From positions 18,232,960-18,296,959 of the forward strand of contig OV121084.1 in assembly GCA_921293015.1 (NCBI GenBank): 64,000 nt of DNA, in the 5' to 3' direction. Source of the stretch: Phorcus lineatus. Its lineage: Eukaryota; Mollusca; Gastropoda; Trochida; Trochidae. Below the pieces are notes generated by a model. It ran no database searches. It saw only the letters and a list, made by a program, of their open reading frames with translations, and had not been told where the DNA came from. Shown here in pieces: positions 15,090-29,130 of the stretch (its first letter is position 1; every line of letters begins with the position of its first letter). Both the position numbers and the translations under genes were made by a program.

Positions 15090-16150
15090 AAGCTACACTA
15101 TATCACAACATATCTTCACCAGATAGTCTTATAACTAGGGACGTCAAATCGCTCGGTGGAAGAAAATCGCTTATTATTTTTTTCACCTCCAAGGACCCTC
15201 TATCCTCGCTCGGCGCCAAGCAGCAGTTAATAGCAATTTCAGCCAAGTGGCCGCATGGAGAAGCGAGACACCAGCATAGGGGCATAGTTTATTATGTGCT
15301 GGACATTACCGGGAGCACAGAATCAATTGTGGCAAATTGCAACGCTAACTATGTGAATTTCTATGATTATCAAACACCGAAAATATTTGGTGAAGAGCGT
15401 GCTAGCCTTAGGCAGGAGCTGGCCCATTCTGACATTGTAGCTTCTCGCCGTTGATGAGGGAACGATTGCTTGAAACAGCTATATGGCTTCCCCATCTCAA
15501 CAAGTTTCACGGCCTCTCAAGACGAAATATATGCCAAACTCGTAAACGTCCAGTTTGCCATTCATGTGATGTTTGTTTTGAAGCCTCTTGGCCGATTTCG
15601 ATGGGTTCCTCCGTGATAGGGAATGTTTAACAATTTAGATGGACGAAATCTCGCCATAATTCGATGGGCGAGAAGAAGACGATAACTAGACCGTTTTTAT
15701 CTCCGCGGAGAGAAGAGCTGAGTGCATCTTGTACTCCTTTACTGAAGAGCATCGTTCCTTCATAAATTCCCCTGTTCAAAATCAAATTTCGCCTGGGGCC
15801 TCGAAATTCAATCTAAGGTCCGGGAAGCAAGTAAAGAAAATTACCAACTCTCGCCAATAATATTTTCCCTGATTGAGCCAAGATATGGATATAAAATGAA
15901 GGATAATATGTTCGATTTAGATGCAGCGTGGCATATTCATCTCGGCTGATAGTAATTCGTCTTCTTTCTTGTCCCATTAGAAGGATCTGGCGAATGACAT
16001 GCTACCAGCTTTCTAGTGCCCGAGGACGAAGCGAGAGACTATAAGCAACTTAACCTTTAGCCAAATGTGCTGGCAAAAATTTGATAAAAGGCGATGACTT
16101 TAGAAATCTCTTCTCATCGCACCATTAAACCACCTCTTCTTCCGCCATGC
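15090..16150. promoter_or_regulatory. GC-richer island, candidate regulatory element
   Basis: About 1 kb of complex sequence, clearly richer in G+C and CpG than both flanks, with no sustained open frame on either strand. It contains a TCTCGCC/GGCGAGA inverted pair (15649-15655, 15667-15673). Such islands beside a developmental regulator are often conserved noncoding elements; that is inference without an alignment. Confidence 0.3.
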
Positions 16151-19100
16151 TTATTTAGATGGGACTCAACTTCCATTTATTTCAAGAATTTTACTGGAAA
16201 GGTAAATAAAAGTTCAAAGAAATTAAGTATTGGAATGTAAAATATCGCCAAAATATTTGAACATTTGATAAGACAGTTCGTTTAAGAGTCTTGATAATTT
16301 GATCAATTTAGTTCCAATTTGGGGAAGATCTTCATTGTATCACGCAAAATGTGACTTTTTAATTTCATAATATTCATTTATGATAAACATTGGATCTTTA
16401 TATTAGTTAAAAAATAGTTGCAACCAAACTGTGTCGTGGAATAAATGAATATTAATTGTATACTACGAAAAGAAATATTTTTGAATTATTACTTTAAGTA
16501 TCAAGTTTCCAATTAATCAAATTAATGAATGAAACTATGTATTTCAAAAGTCATCCCCCTTTGTGAAATATTTAACTTCAACATAGTTATAATGACGAAA
16601 CGAAACGGGACAGTTGCATTCAGAATCGTCGCCTTAAGCAATTGGCTCTCTCTTCGTGAAAATTCCACCAATTATGTTCTTCATTAGTCGATGTGAAATC
16701 TGCCGGGGAGGGTATTTAATTGAATTTTATTTCGCGATCAGCAAGAAAAATAATTCATTACCATTACCGATTATTGTACGAATAAATTTTCGCTTGAAAC
16801 TGTATGTATTCAAATTTTGTAAAAAAAATATTCTTTTTTTATGTACATAGTTTTAAAGTTTAATATTAAATACACAAGTGCTGCTAGAATTGTTTGAAGT
16901 AGGGAATGAATTTTAAAATACGCAAATATTATATTATTTTCATTACAAAATATTAGAATACGTTCCATTGATTCATTTCTAAATAAACATATATTTATGC
17001 ATGTTTATCTTTAAACAACTGTAATTTGCTCGACCTGTTTTCATTGTTCCGTATTATCAATATACATTACACAAGAATACTGTCACTTTGAATTATTTTT
17101 TACTGAAACCTGATGACTCACATGATACAACATATACTTGTTTTCAATAAACATACATACCATTTCATATTGATAAAAACAAACAAACCAGGAATCACTT
17201 TTAAATCCTCAATTATCTAGTATAATGTTTTCCTTTGATTTTTGATTGAATAGTTTACAATACATTTAATTAGATTTTTTATAAATACAATTTTCACGTT
17301 TGTGTAAACAAATCATTTCAATTTTTTAATAATAAAACACAAAATATACAATAAGATTTAGTCTTTATTAAAAAATATTAAAATGATTATTCATAGTATA
17401 TATGTTAGTATTCAAAGATTATTTTCTGCCTTAGATTTAAATTAAGTCTTCAAAATTAGGAAATTCATAAAATGTCGTTTTTTTCCTTCTTGACTACAAT
17501 AACTTTAGAATAGTAGGCACACCATGATGGACATGCGTAAGTTGATCTAAAGGCAAGTTGTCAGGCTCTAACTAGATACTCTCAGAGGGGAAAAACAGAT
17601 AACCTGATTACCGCCTTGTCTTCTTCCATCAGACACAATATAGTCCACAACGTAGGAGAGTGTGTAATTTAATTAACATCACTTGACAGAAGCAAAAACC
17701 TATTAAACTATGAAACCTAAGGCCTCAGAGAATAGAGCTCGTTTGTGTGATAGAATGCAATGAGCACGGTTCACAGAAGTTATAGCATTTACATTCATAC
17801 CATTAGTGTTGAAATATACTCTAACTGGCAGAGGGAGAAGCACGTTCGTACTCTTATCCTTTGAAAGAATGTTATCGGGTAAATATTATTTTGTGTAATG
17901 AATATCAATAATTAATCAAATTAACTTACTTTACAATTTAAAACTTTACTCTAACAATATTGCTTAAATGTTTAAGAATAATTATTTACTCTTTTTACAC
18001 ATTTTTATGATATAATCTTCATTGATATGATTTATGACAAATTTTATTATTAATATTATCATTTTGAAATTGTACCTTTGATTAACGCTTTTGGAATAAA
18101 TGAGAAATATATTTTTTCATTTTATTGGTTTCTGCCTTATATTATTAACATTATACTTGCACTGGTGTATTCACCCTAAGTTTCGTTTAATGAATATTGG
18201 GAAACATAAGCTTGAATTTGTCACGTAATGAAAAATCATAATGTTATTGTGTTGTATTTTGTCTCACTCAGGTTTATGTATACCCTATTCAACACTAATA
18301 TCTGTCTAGCGATATGAAATTGTTAAAAATAACATGATTTTGAAAATATTTCTACTCCAAAATGAAACTTGACGTGATTCCTCTGTTAGCAAAGCAAACC
18401 CTTAAACATAACCAGGCGGAATATATAACGTTTTGAAGTCTTTATCATTGCAACTTCATCTGTCAAGGCCCTAAAAGCATTCCTTACACAGTTTTAGTAA
18501 CAGACGTGTTCTTAATAAAATTAATGAACTACCGTTTTACACATTTGAATGGCTATGAATACGATATTCTGACTTTAACTTAACAGTCAAATATATTCTC
18601 CAGATAGAAAGATTATTTGAAAATAACATTGAAAAACTACCGGTATGAGATAAAATAGTTCATCATTTTGGATATATATGAAACGCAAACGCCAATATAA
18701 ATATTAATTTTAGATACATAATGATATGTTATTTTAGTTCAAAATTAATTAATTCAACGACACGACTGAACATATTAAGTTTGCAACTAGAAAACAAGTA
18801 TGTGATTTGTTAGAATGTATGTCCATTTTTTGAGGGGATGCCTTATGGAACGAATAAACAAGCCATTCTGATACGATTATGTACTAAGAAAAAGATATTA
18901 GAGGACTTTTTAGAAACACAAGGGGCTACTTTATACATACACCTTGTAAACGTATTTCCTTTAGATAACAGCTATATTCACTTTATTGATATCACAAGTA
19001 ATAAGTATACGTTCTATTTACAGTGTGATTATTTTAACCAATGAATGGATATTGTTTGAATACATCGTATATTTGGATCGAACATATATTCAATTTCTTT

Positions 19101-21359
19101 GTATTTAGTTCATTTGCTTGCTCTGGTTGAAGGCACAAGAACAACGATTGTCACTCGTAAGAGATCGGCTTCAGTAAAGTCAAGCAAGTCAACCATAGGT
19201 GTTTTCATCGATTCCTTTCATCTGGGACGGCTATCGATAAATTAATCGATACTCTAGCGACTGGTTCACGGTTTCGATAACGATCCTACATTTTTTTACT
19301 AACAAACTCTGCAGTTATTGTCTTAAAAAAACAATGAAATTGTCAAGCTTTACGTTACATCATTCTTTAGTGAGCATATAGATTTATAACTGTGACTCAA
19401 CTGTAACGGTTCTGTTTGTTTAGAAGTAAAATGAAGATATTTGGAATGCGGTTATTTCATGATTTGTTATCGAATGAAATAGAACTAACATAATAACTCC
19501 TAAACACACAATATAACCACACATGATAATGTTATTTTCATAAAAGAACACATGTTATGGACTCACCTTATAGCGTAAGTACAAGAGAGGAATTCCAGTA
19601 TGTTACTGTACTGCAGTATGTTAAATACCCGCACACAACGCAAATAAAACTTTTTTCGTTAAAATTAAATCGAACAGTTGCCATATTTAAAAACGCAAAC
19701 TTCCGACTTTCTGATTTGTCGGTTTTACTCATTAAAACACTTTTCACATGACCCGCGTGCTAAACATCGTGGCCTATTCTAAAGTTAGAATTTCAAGTAC
19801 CTTTGGAAACCAAAGCCATCAAAACTTTAGTAAAGGGGTGGATTTTTCTATTCTTGAAATCAACTTTCTGTCAGCTTGCTAAAACGAAGTCAGTTTACAT
19901 TCAAACTAAGCTATATGCTGTTTTGAAAGCAATTTAACCAGCTACGTCGCTCTATAGAGGGGTTTCCTTGTCTCTGATCAGTCAAGTGTTATAGAGAGGG
20001 GTGATGCCAGTTCGACCACGCCCTCACCTCCCTGGGGGGTCAGGTAATGTGCGATAGAAGTGGCTTTGTCACCTATACATGCTGTCAACAGGCAAGAGCA
20101 AAAAGCAGCGACATAATTTGAAACATGACCGACGCTGTTAACTATTTTATAATCCGGGCAACTTGATTGCACGTGCAAATCGTGATAATACACGCGTTTG
20201 CGCAGTTGATCTCTAAACCAGTTTAAAAGTGAAACCAGGAACGAAAAGTGGTTAATAGGTGCTAATCGTCTTCAGCGTATTGTACTTTTAAGAGCGTTTT
20301 AAAGGATAAACTATCATTGGTTTGAAATCAATTGGAACCGATGCGGCTTTGACCTCGTGATGAAAACATGATGGAATATTTCGTTATTCTACAGGCTAAA
20401 TTTTCAATATCATGTTAAAATAGAATTGGCAGTCTTTTGACAACGTATGCTGAGTCTGTAATAAATTAAGTTTTTTGTGATGTGATACATTGAGTACCAT
20501 TATGTCCGATCAGGTACTCTATTTTCAGCCGCCAAAACTGACGAGCTTTCATAAAAAACCAATTTGTTTCATAAATGTTCAAAAAAGAAATTACTTAATA
20601 TTAAATATACCATAATCTTACAAACTTTCATGGTTTACAATTTATAAATTATGTTTGGAGTCTTACAGTCTCTGATAACATCAAATGGGTTACGATGATG
20701 AAATTCAACGCCCCATTTGCTTGTTTACTACTTATGTGATATGCTTAACACTACCATGCTATATTTGTAATTATGTCTGCTGTAGAGAAGTTTGCGAAAT
20801 TACGTTTGAGTCATTGGCGTGCGCCACTGTCCGGTTTTCGATCACAAAACACAATTCTAAGCTGTGTATTCTTACTATACTGAAATGATAAACATTAAAA
20901 TGTTATTTTTTCAGATAAAACCAGTAGCTCTCGAAATATAAAGACCATTTTTAAACTTTGACATACTTGACCATAACAACATATTCTGTGCCCCTTTAAC
21001 TGCACTTTATCTGACCGACATAATAAAGCCAGAACAGATCTTGTCTACATACTTGGTTTTTAAAAATAATCTTTATCACAATCACTGAACTCAATTAGAT
21101 TTGAAGTGACTTCGATAGAGTTACTAATTTATTTCTCTTTGATACTTTGATTAATTCAATAAATTTAATTTGAAGTTTATTCAATTTGTTTATTTCAGTG
21201 AAACGCAGATGAAATGTGTAGAGAATTTATAAATATCTGAAGGTCTATATACAACCCATACTTTCTATAGTATAATATCAAATATATTACATATGTCCAC
21301 GATACCATTTGAGTTTCAACTTGAAATAATTGACTTTAGAATTAATGAACATGTAGAAC
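16151..21359. other. AT-rich intergenic stretch
   Basis: Mostly AT-rich with no gene seen. Patches of complex sequence lie at 17500-17870, 19130-19290 (three ATCGAT words) and 19760-20340. The last of these is CpG-bearing and may be a regulatory element. Confidence 0.6.
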
Positions 21360-21880
21360 AGGCGAAGTGGCTTCTCCGTCAAGGCTGGTATCTTCCCCCT
21401 AATTTCTCATCTTACAGACTTGTGTAGGCTTTAAGTGTACAGATGGCTGTAATACAATGAGTTCATATTCCTCTCAGCACGACAGCCCCGGAATTATCCC
21501 GCCAGACTAGACGATAATGCAGTTACAGTTACCCTTCCCCTAACTCGCCAGCTGAGAGACGTTCTGCTCATGCGTCGACTGCCACGGATGCGAGTCTCCT
21601 TTCAATGGCGGCCGATCTGCTGATTATGGGGGCGGAGTTAGAGATGAATTAAGTTGTTCCGTGACAAGCGCTTTTATGCAAAACAAATATAGTTCTGACC
21701 TCGGATTCATTAAATTCCGGGATGACCTCAAACCATTTGTCAGGGTCGAAGGCAGGAATACGCCGTCTCTACGTGGTATCGTCACAGTGATTGAACTCCA
21801 TCATGAATACATTCACGGGTCGTTGTTACAAATTTGTGTCAATAACATCACGACTCGAAATTGATGTTATTGACTCAAGA
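21360..21880. promoter_or_regulatory. GC-richer island, candidate regulatory element
   Basis: A compact block with several CpGs, GGGGGCGGAG (GC-box-like, about 21629), TCCCGCC (about 21498) and a CAGCTG E-box (about 21551), bounded by AT-rich sequence. A 67-codon open frame starting at 21661 has no recognisable features. It reads as a promoter- or enhancer-like island with no visible transcript. Confidence 0.3.
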
Positions 21881-24879
21881 CGAGATTTCTCAGGAAGATT
21901 TTGATACAGAAACGGTTTTTTAAAATAACAGTTGAGTTTATTACGCTATAACACTATCCGATTTCAAAGTGTATAAGCGAAAATGAGTTCATCCCATTAT
22001 GGTGATTAATAAACTAAAATTTTGCATTCGATCCGATTAGTAAATATTTGATACCAGCATATGTTACACACAATGTTGACTTACCATCACAAATTTATAT
22101 CAATTTTTCAAATGGACCTTGCTTCTCTTTACAAGACATCGATCCAGGACACATTTTAAGGGCAATAATCCATTTACAGCGAACCCTAACATTTTACGCT
22201 ACAGTACTTAGACTGCAATGATATGATTACATTGACAAGCTTAAGCATGTGTTACAAAACCGTTGTGAACCTACTGTCAACCAATGTGACAGATATAAAT
22301 TACTTTTTCCCTCACGGCAGCGTATTTACAATTCTATCATACCCAAGGGTGGTAGTGTTTTATTTCATCTTCGCCTTAGGCTATGTATCTAACACTAGAC
22401 GGCTGCAGACTGATAGGCAAATTATGATTTCTCTAAACAGTTCTTTGGTAGCAGGGAACAGACAATATCATACAAGTGGATTTGAGACATAAAAGATTGA
22501 CAGACGGTGAAATTGGATGAGCTCATGTTAAAATTTAACAATTCGGCTATTCATTAACGACGACGCCAAAGTTTTAAAGTGCGTTTTGCAAATATTTAAG
22601 AACGCACTTGGATAGCGATCAATTGCACAAAAATGCAATTGAAATTTCGTAATAATCGATTGTTTGTTAAAACATTATCTGTCATATGCACCTCGTACGC
22701 ACATTATAAATCCTTATTATTGTTTGAATTATTAAACAGTGTCTGTTTCGGTAATATTGCAGACGACGATTCATGGCGGAAGTAATTCAAAGGGAGACAA
22801 CTTTTTAACACTTAGATGCAGCCCTGTAGAAATTCTGCCGAATAGACGTTAATCATTTAAAATTTGATTTTATATTTCAATGACATAAAGGTATTAGTTA
22901 CACACTTGCAAAATATTAAAATGACCCATATCAATAATTTAGTCATTATCTTGTCAGTCATGTTCTTAAAATTCTTACCATTGATTCTCTATAACACAAA
23001 GTATAATAATACGTTCATATCACGTTTTATGAAAATATTAAGCTAGTCGGTGTTGACCATAATAAGACGTTACAATACACCATTATGTTCTATTTTATAC
23101 TTGCAGCTGAGTTACTGTCAACGTAATCTTGTTCCAGATCTAATTACGATACTGATGACATATGAAATAACCGATTAAAATTGACATATCATGATTTTAG
23201 TGACATCAAATAGTGTCTATTTATTGAAAATTAATGTAGAAGTAAGTCTCGATGAGTCAACGCGGTTCAATGTTACGTACATGTACATGTGGATATGAAT
23301 TTTAGAAGTTGCATCTTTAATTATCTTTTAAGATGGGAAAGTGGCCAGGCATTTTTTTATAAATTGAATACTAAAAGATCAAAAAAGGAATATCCTAATT
23401 GTTGAAAATGCAAGATATAGTTTATCAAATATGGGCTGGAAAAGAAGAAGGCATGAATGCTTTAACAACAACACATAGAATGTAACTGAAAGTATGAAAG
23501 GATTGAAATTTTTTTAATCAATATCTGTATTTTATACTTAAAAATAGCACATGAAATACAAAAAATTATTAAATGAAAGAGCAGGTGGAATATATTTAAA
23601 CAAATACAAGGTGCAAGAGAAGTCAAATTAAAAGAACCGTTTCCCAAACAAAATGATTTGATCATGCTGCAAGTTAAATTAATCATTATATTTAAAACAT
23701 AAATATGTCAGAAATGCATATTAATTTTTTTATGATACAGGTCGTAAATGATCACTTATCGAGAACGCGAATCATACACACCTTTGTAGGATTTGTAGGC
23801 TGTACATCTGATCGGTTCTGCAACTCGTCATCGAAGTTTCAGGTGCATTTCACGGGTTAGTTTCACTTAATTTTCACAAAACTACATAAAAAAGAAAAAG
23901 AGAAAAAAAAACTTGAACACCATCTTACGATCCCCTTGAGAGACACATTAACCAACAATGGGCGTATTTAACGTGCTGGCTGTTTGAATTACACAGAAAG
24001 ATATCGCCAGGTGCAAGCTAGCTTACTTTAATTGGCCTCATTAGAACGCGGCTCTTCAAGAGAGCTAAACATATGTTACTTACAACTAAACTCGGAGCGA
24101 AAACTGCACTTCCAAGCTTCATTGATTCGGGAAAGAGTTTATTTTGAAAACAACTCCAGTGAATCGTTGCATTTAAGTGAATCTCAACAATGTCTCACTT
24201 TTATGACGTATCTGGTAATGCATTATTGAACACTTAAACGACATGGATATATGCAGTTACAATTACCGGCTTGTGGAGCTGTGAAAGTGAACCGTTCGGT
24301 CGATATGTATGTACTATTGCTCACTCACTGGAGACACAAAGATCCGTGAAAAGCATGCAACACGAGGAGTGATGTAGATTTCATCATCGTTCTGACGTTT
24401 GGTTCAACGTATGTATGAAACAGTAACAATACTACTAGAATATCAGTTGTGTTGACGGATGATTGGAGTATTTTTGTTTTAAAGAACCGTAGACGGACAG
24501 ATTGTGTTGAGTTTATCTAAAAAAAAGTATCAATAAGCCTAATATATACATTGAAAAAATCAATCACATTATATTGACGGTTAAAACAACCAATCAGTAA
24601 AACTTAGAAAATAAAAAAATACCGGACTCTTGAATTTTTTTCAAGAATGGAGATCGCAGTTGATGATTTATTTGCTCAACAATTTAGAAAATAAAATCTT
24701 GCTCAGAATGAGAAAAACTTTGAATTTAATGAAATGATTATAAACTGTCAGGATACAAACATTTCATATTGCAATACCAAACGAAAACTATATAAGGATC
24801 TATCGTAAGAAAAATCGGTTAGTTTAAAAAAACATTCTCAAATTCTATGAATGGAATGGAAGCCAGAGAGAACTGTGAG
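21881..24879. other. AT-rich intergenic stretch with paired hairpins
   Basis: No gene seen. Two adjacent perfect inverted repeats lie at 22577-22609 and 22619-22642. A more complex patch runs about 23780-24420. Confidence 0.6.
22577..22642. repeat. Two adjacent perfect inverted repeats
   Basis: Hairpin 1: AAGTGCGTT (22577-22585) and AACGCACTT (22601-22609), loop 15 nt. Hairpin 2: TCAATTGCA (22619-22627) and TGCAATTGA (22634-22642), loop 6 nt. Both have 9-bp perfect stems and only 9 nt separate them. Confidence 0.7.
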
Positions 24880-25880
24880 AGCAGTCCATTAACAAAACGG
24901 TTTACAAAGTGCACCCTTCAGAACTAACGTCTAACCACAATAACGAAGAGGCGGTACTCTGAACCCAACAAGCCCAGTTGACGACTCTCTTACAGCAGGA
25001 GTATCGCCGTTTTTTTTGGTGGACTCATCAGGTACGACACATATTAGGTGCGGGCCATTTCCCATTGTGAAAGAATCGGGTGAAATTCAATGCGCGATTT
25101 TCACGCCAACAATTACCCCGACTTCAGCTTAGCCTAGTTGACAAGTTGGTCCTCGCATGGTTGCGTGCGCATAAAGAGTTGTAACAAAATTTGCCTCTGT
25201 GAAATTACGGTCCTGGAGAGTCGTCGGTCCTATTTCGTAGCTCGGAAGAATAGCGGCGGTGAGAGGGTCGTCAGGCGAAAGGGTACAGGGGTTGTCGATT
25301 GCTTGGAGGCCTTCTTCTTTAAACCATCTGCCAAATTCTTGCTAGAGTTGATACAGTATCATATCAAGGTCTGTTCAGAATCACCAAGGCTTTAGTATTA
25401 CATTGTATACAGAGTTCAGACATGTGTACGAGTAGGCGCACAAAAGTACTTTTCATACGTGCCTTTGACAAACTATGGATCTTACCGTTGAATATATTCA
25501 CACCTACCTCGGGTTAAGACTGAATTTAATGATGTAGTCAGCGTTAACGTTACAAATTTGTCACTTCACGTTCCTTTAAATCTCGAGTTTACGTCAGCAT
25601 AAATAATATTGCTATTCTGTTCATTGCCAGGTACCTAAGACCAAGATCGCAAGAGTCTCTCTTGAACAGACCCAAGGCGTGTTCGTATCATCGTTGGTTG
25701 GATGTTTATGCCGCGAACAAAGGGCGGGTTGATGAGGAAGACGACAGTTTACATGCCGACATGGAGACAGGTCTAATGATTGCAATACAGCACTCAATGC
25801 TCCACTCCAAGTTCTTGGCAAGTCGGACAATCTACTTGAAATGTGTACTTATGGAAATGCTTAATCTGGTTAAATTTCTA
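24880..25880. promoter_or_regulatory. GC-richer island, candidate regulatory element
   Basis: Complex sequence with many CpGs between AT-rich flanks. Open frames at 25138-25395 and 25621-25883 (the latter open on both strands) show no domain. I see no splice-linked gene structure. Confidence 0.3.
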
Positions 25881-28639
25881 TGAATTTTAAGCAAGCTTGT
25901 TAATTGTTTTATTGCATTTCCAGACATGAGGGTTGATTGTCCACCATCCGGCTAAACACACAGGAGTCGATGGTCAATTAATCGTGTGACCACAATGATC
26001 TGGGGTGTTTGGCTTCAAGAATATCGTTTTATGCTATGTGCATTCAGTTGCCATGTAATGATTTGTCACCATCACTCCTCTTGCTAGTTAAACCTTAGTT
26101 GTTATTCTATATCCGTCTGGTCGACATTACACCTAGGCACATTTCCTTGTAAGGTTGATCTTCACAAACAAGGTCTTCCACCGATTGTTTTCCTTTTTTA
26201 GTGTTCCATTTAAAGTGTACATATTTTTGTTAAATTTGTGTGTATATGATGATAAAGCTTATTTTATAGTTTGTTTACACAGAACGATTCGTTGTACTGT
26301 TTGTATTGATATAGCATGAAATACATGGTGATGACGTCACTCTATTGTGGGAAACTTGATTACTTTTACGAATCCAGAGGTTATAGATCTTTTTTATCTT
26401 ACTGTTAACACAGGGTGTAGTCTTTAGAGTCAGTAATTACAAACCTATACGTCTCAGATATTAAAATACACTTAAAATATGCATGTCAAGATTCGAACAT
26501 GCAACTTTACGATTGTTTATTCAGCGTTGTCTTCCACTGGGCTACGGAGGGATGACATAAGATAATAATAACGAAACCTGTCTTATTCCTTTGACGGGTA
26601 AAGCGTGGAGCGCACGTTGAGAACATAAATGGCATGATTAAAGCACGTGGAATGCGAGTTATTGCTTTCTGTTGCATCGCGGTGCAATGACATTGCATGT
26701 GCATTGACGAATCGAATTCGATTTTGTCCCATGTGAGTATAGAAATTTGCATTACCTTTTGGGGAAAATATTGAGAATATATTCAACGTAAAATAAACGA
26801 CAGTTTCTACTTTGGTGAAGTCATTCAAGGATTTAGATGGAGAATCCATGTATTAACGATAGACTATTTTTATTGATAGACTTGTATTCTAGAAGTTGTG
26901 TTGGTGAAGAATAAATATTATTATAGGCTATTTTATGGATTTACAACTTCTTCATACTGAATAGTCTTCATTCCTCTTAAATTTGACAACAAACGTTTCA
27001 TAGGATTTAAAGTTTTAAATTAAAAGCAAACATTTTCGAGAGTAAGTCTTTCCTCTCAACATTATCTTGCATGAAAGTACTTTTTATAAAATGTCCAAAA
27101 CTTACAGAAGAAAAACAACAAACAAGAAGCCATTGTAACTCACAGATGCTTTACTGTTAAAAAGCCACCCACAAGTATTTATAGATGGATAACGAACTAC
27201 AAGCATGAAATGTAAGGAAGTTGATTATTCTGGAAGCATTCTGTTCAAATTGGCTTAGAAGTATCAAACCAACAAGTTTTATCAGCAAGAAAAATACAAA
27301 TATTTCTGAAATGAAGACGTTTTTTGCCAGAAAAACGTTATTTCTCGATCTCATTCCGACTCCCTATTGAGAAAGGGGAGCGTGATTTGTTTAGACAAAG
27401 CCAGCGTTTCTTCATCAACAACATCAATATCTAAACTTTCTACTCGCGGGATGTTCCTGTGGTGTGGTAGCGATAATAAAGTGTTAAATTTCATTCAAAC
27501 CCCGTCAGAAATCAACAAATTAGCCGGCTTGATTGCCATGGATTGCAAAGAGTTGCTCCCTATCTTAAGGAAAGTCGAAAATTGAAAGATGAAAAGGTTA
27601 ATATCTTGATGGTAGAGTCTAGGGGAAGATATCGCAGGGATATATGATACTACAGCATCTGGCGGGATTAATGCTGTACATCTAACTAAGGAATCTAATA
27701 TTCTGACGGGCATACCTTCACGCTAAACATCCTGCACAAAACCCTGGAGTCAAAATGGAACTGTGAAATATGTGTATTTATATTTTTTTTTAAATGTAGG
27801 ATTATATGATGATGACGATAATTACGCAATCTGTGTCAAAAAATATAATTTTCAAATTTGAAAAGGTGCAATTACTTGTTTCTTGGTTAATGTTAGGCTG
27901 TGGTTCATCTAAATGATTGGCGTGTAACATTGCTAATGTTACGTTAACGAAACCGCGGAATCGTGAATTTATACAAGGAATTTGAACTTATGTAAGGTAA
28001 AAGACATACAGATACCAGTTTTAGTAGCAGTAAACCGATAGTATATTAATATCAGTTGTAGTATTAAAGTGTATCAGTATTAAAAGGAGTAGTAGCAATA
28101 GGAGTAGTAGGTTGAGGTGCGGTGGTGGAAGTAGTAGTAGAAGTTTTTCAAATTTATATAATAGTTTCAAATAACAGTATCAGATCAGTGATTAGTAACA
28201 CGAAATTGAAGTCGTATACCGTTAACAGTCAGTATCTGTTTATCGATATGTAGTGTCAGTAAGTCAGTAGAAGTTGAGGTCGCTAATAAAGGCTACAGTA
28301 GACATTTTTAATTACATTTAGATACGTTTTACAGTGAAGTACATGTATAGTGATATGCCAAGATGAACCATACCAAATATTGGACATGTATCTTCAGCTT
28401 AATCAAGCAAAGGCTTGTTTTCTGTAAAAACAAGATACACAGTTAGATGACTTTCTTTTTTTGATTTTGACATTTCCATATGTTCATAACAGTCATATAT
28501 CATAACATATAAATCATATCGGTTTCTTAAATATTCATTCATGCCAAGCAAAGTTGAAATTGTTTCCATGTTCTGTCAAATCAAGTTTGATCTAAGCCTA
28601 TCATGTACAATGCCATATGTTAACTCAGCACTTGCGTTT
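25881..28639. other. Intergenic, no gene recognised
   Basis: Contains a TGACGTCA palindrome at 26332-26339, the decayed tRNA-like sequence at 26.5 kb, and a degenerate AGT/GTA trinucleotide-rich stretch at about 28010-28290 (for example GGAGTAGTAG and GAAGTAGTAGTAG). The 72-codon frame at 27367-27585 has no recognisable features. Confidence 0.6.
26480..26556 (-). repeat. Degenerate tRNA-like sequence (possible SINE head)
   Basis: On the minus strand an A-box match TAGCCCAGTGG (about 26547-26537) is followed by a B-box match GTTCGAATC at tRNA-like spacing. The acceptor and T stems do not pair and no clear anticodon arm forms, so a working tRNA is unlikely. A decayed tRNA pseudogene or SINE head is the best reading. 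Confidence 0.35.
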
Positions 28640-29130
28640 CCAAATCCTCACTGATTAACGTCTACAAATTACATTCTCCGAGTTCTCGCGAGATTGAACG
28701 AGACTTGAGACTCGGATTTGTATTAGCGTCATTGTTGGTCGGAAATTGGCGCCAATTTGACTCTGTCTGTTGGAAATGGGTAGCCATTTGAGACAAAAGG
28801 GAAGGCTATAATACCCTCCCTGTCCAACTCCCAACAAAATAGCCAACATCCCCTCAATTCTAAATGAATACCCCTTTCTTGATTTCGACTGCGCCGTAGT
28901 TGAATGCTGCGCTGCGCCATGGCAAATTATATCACATTGAGACAGCGAAAAATGACTAGGTTTGGTCCTTTCTCCTTACATAATTTCCCCCTGTAGCAAC
29001 GGACATGAAAAAGCAAACTAAAACTCCAACGACTGGAAATTGCTGGTTTCGAATTGTCGTCAAAGATTCAATATGGCAATTAGGAGATCGAGTCGACCAG
29101 CCTGCTAGAGCTTTGGAAAATGGATCATTT
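28640..29130. promoter_or_regulatory. Promoter-like island with TCTCGCGAGA and an E2F-like palindrome
   Basis: The perfect palindrome TCTCGCGAGA lies at 28684-28693. In vertebrates this word is a known core-promoter motif of housekeeping and bidirectional promoters. The 16-bp perfect palindrome AAATTGGCGCCAATTT lies at 28743-28758 and contains an E2F-type TTGGCGCC core. A palindromic GCCATGGC follows at about 28916. No convincing first exon is visible on either side, so the promoter reading is inference. Confidence 0.4.

Noticed and set aside
20985..21000. Possible third copy of the TTAA MITE (TGTGCCCCTTTAA)
   Set aside because: Only the terminal word matches; I could not find a left end or shared interior.
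28090..28115. let-7-like string (GAGTAGTAGGTTGAGG)
   Set aside because: It lies in an AGT/GTA trinucleotide-rich stretch, differs from let-7 within the seed and after position 14, and has no complementary arm nearby.
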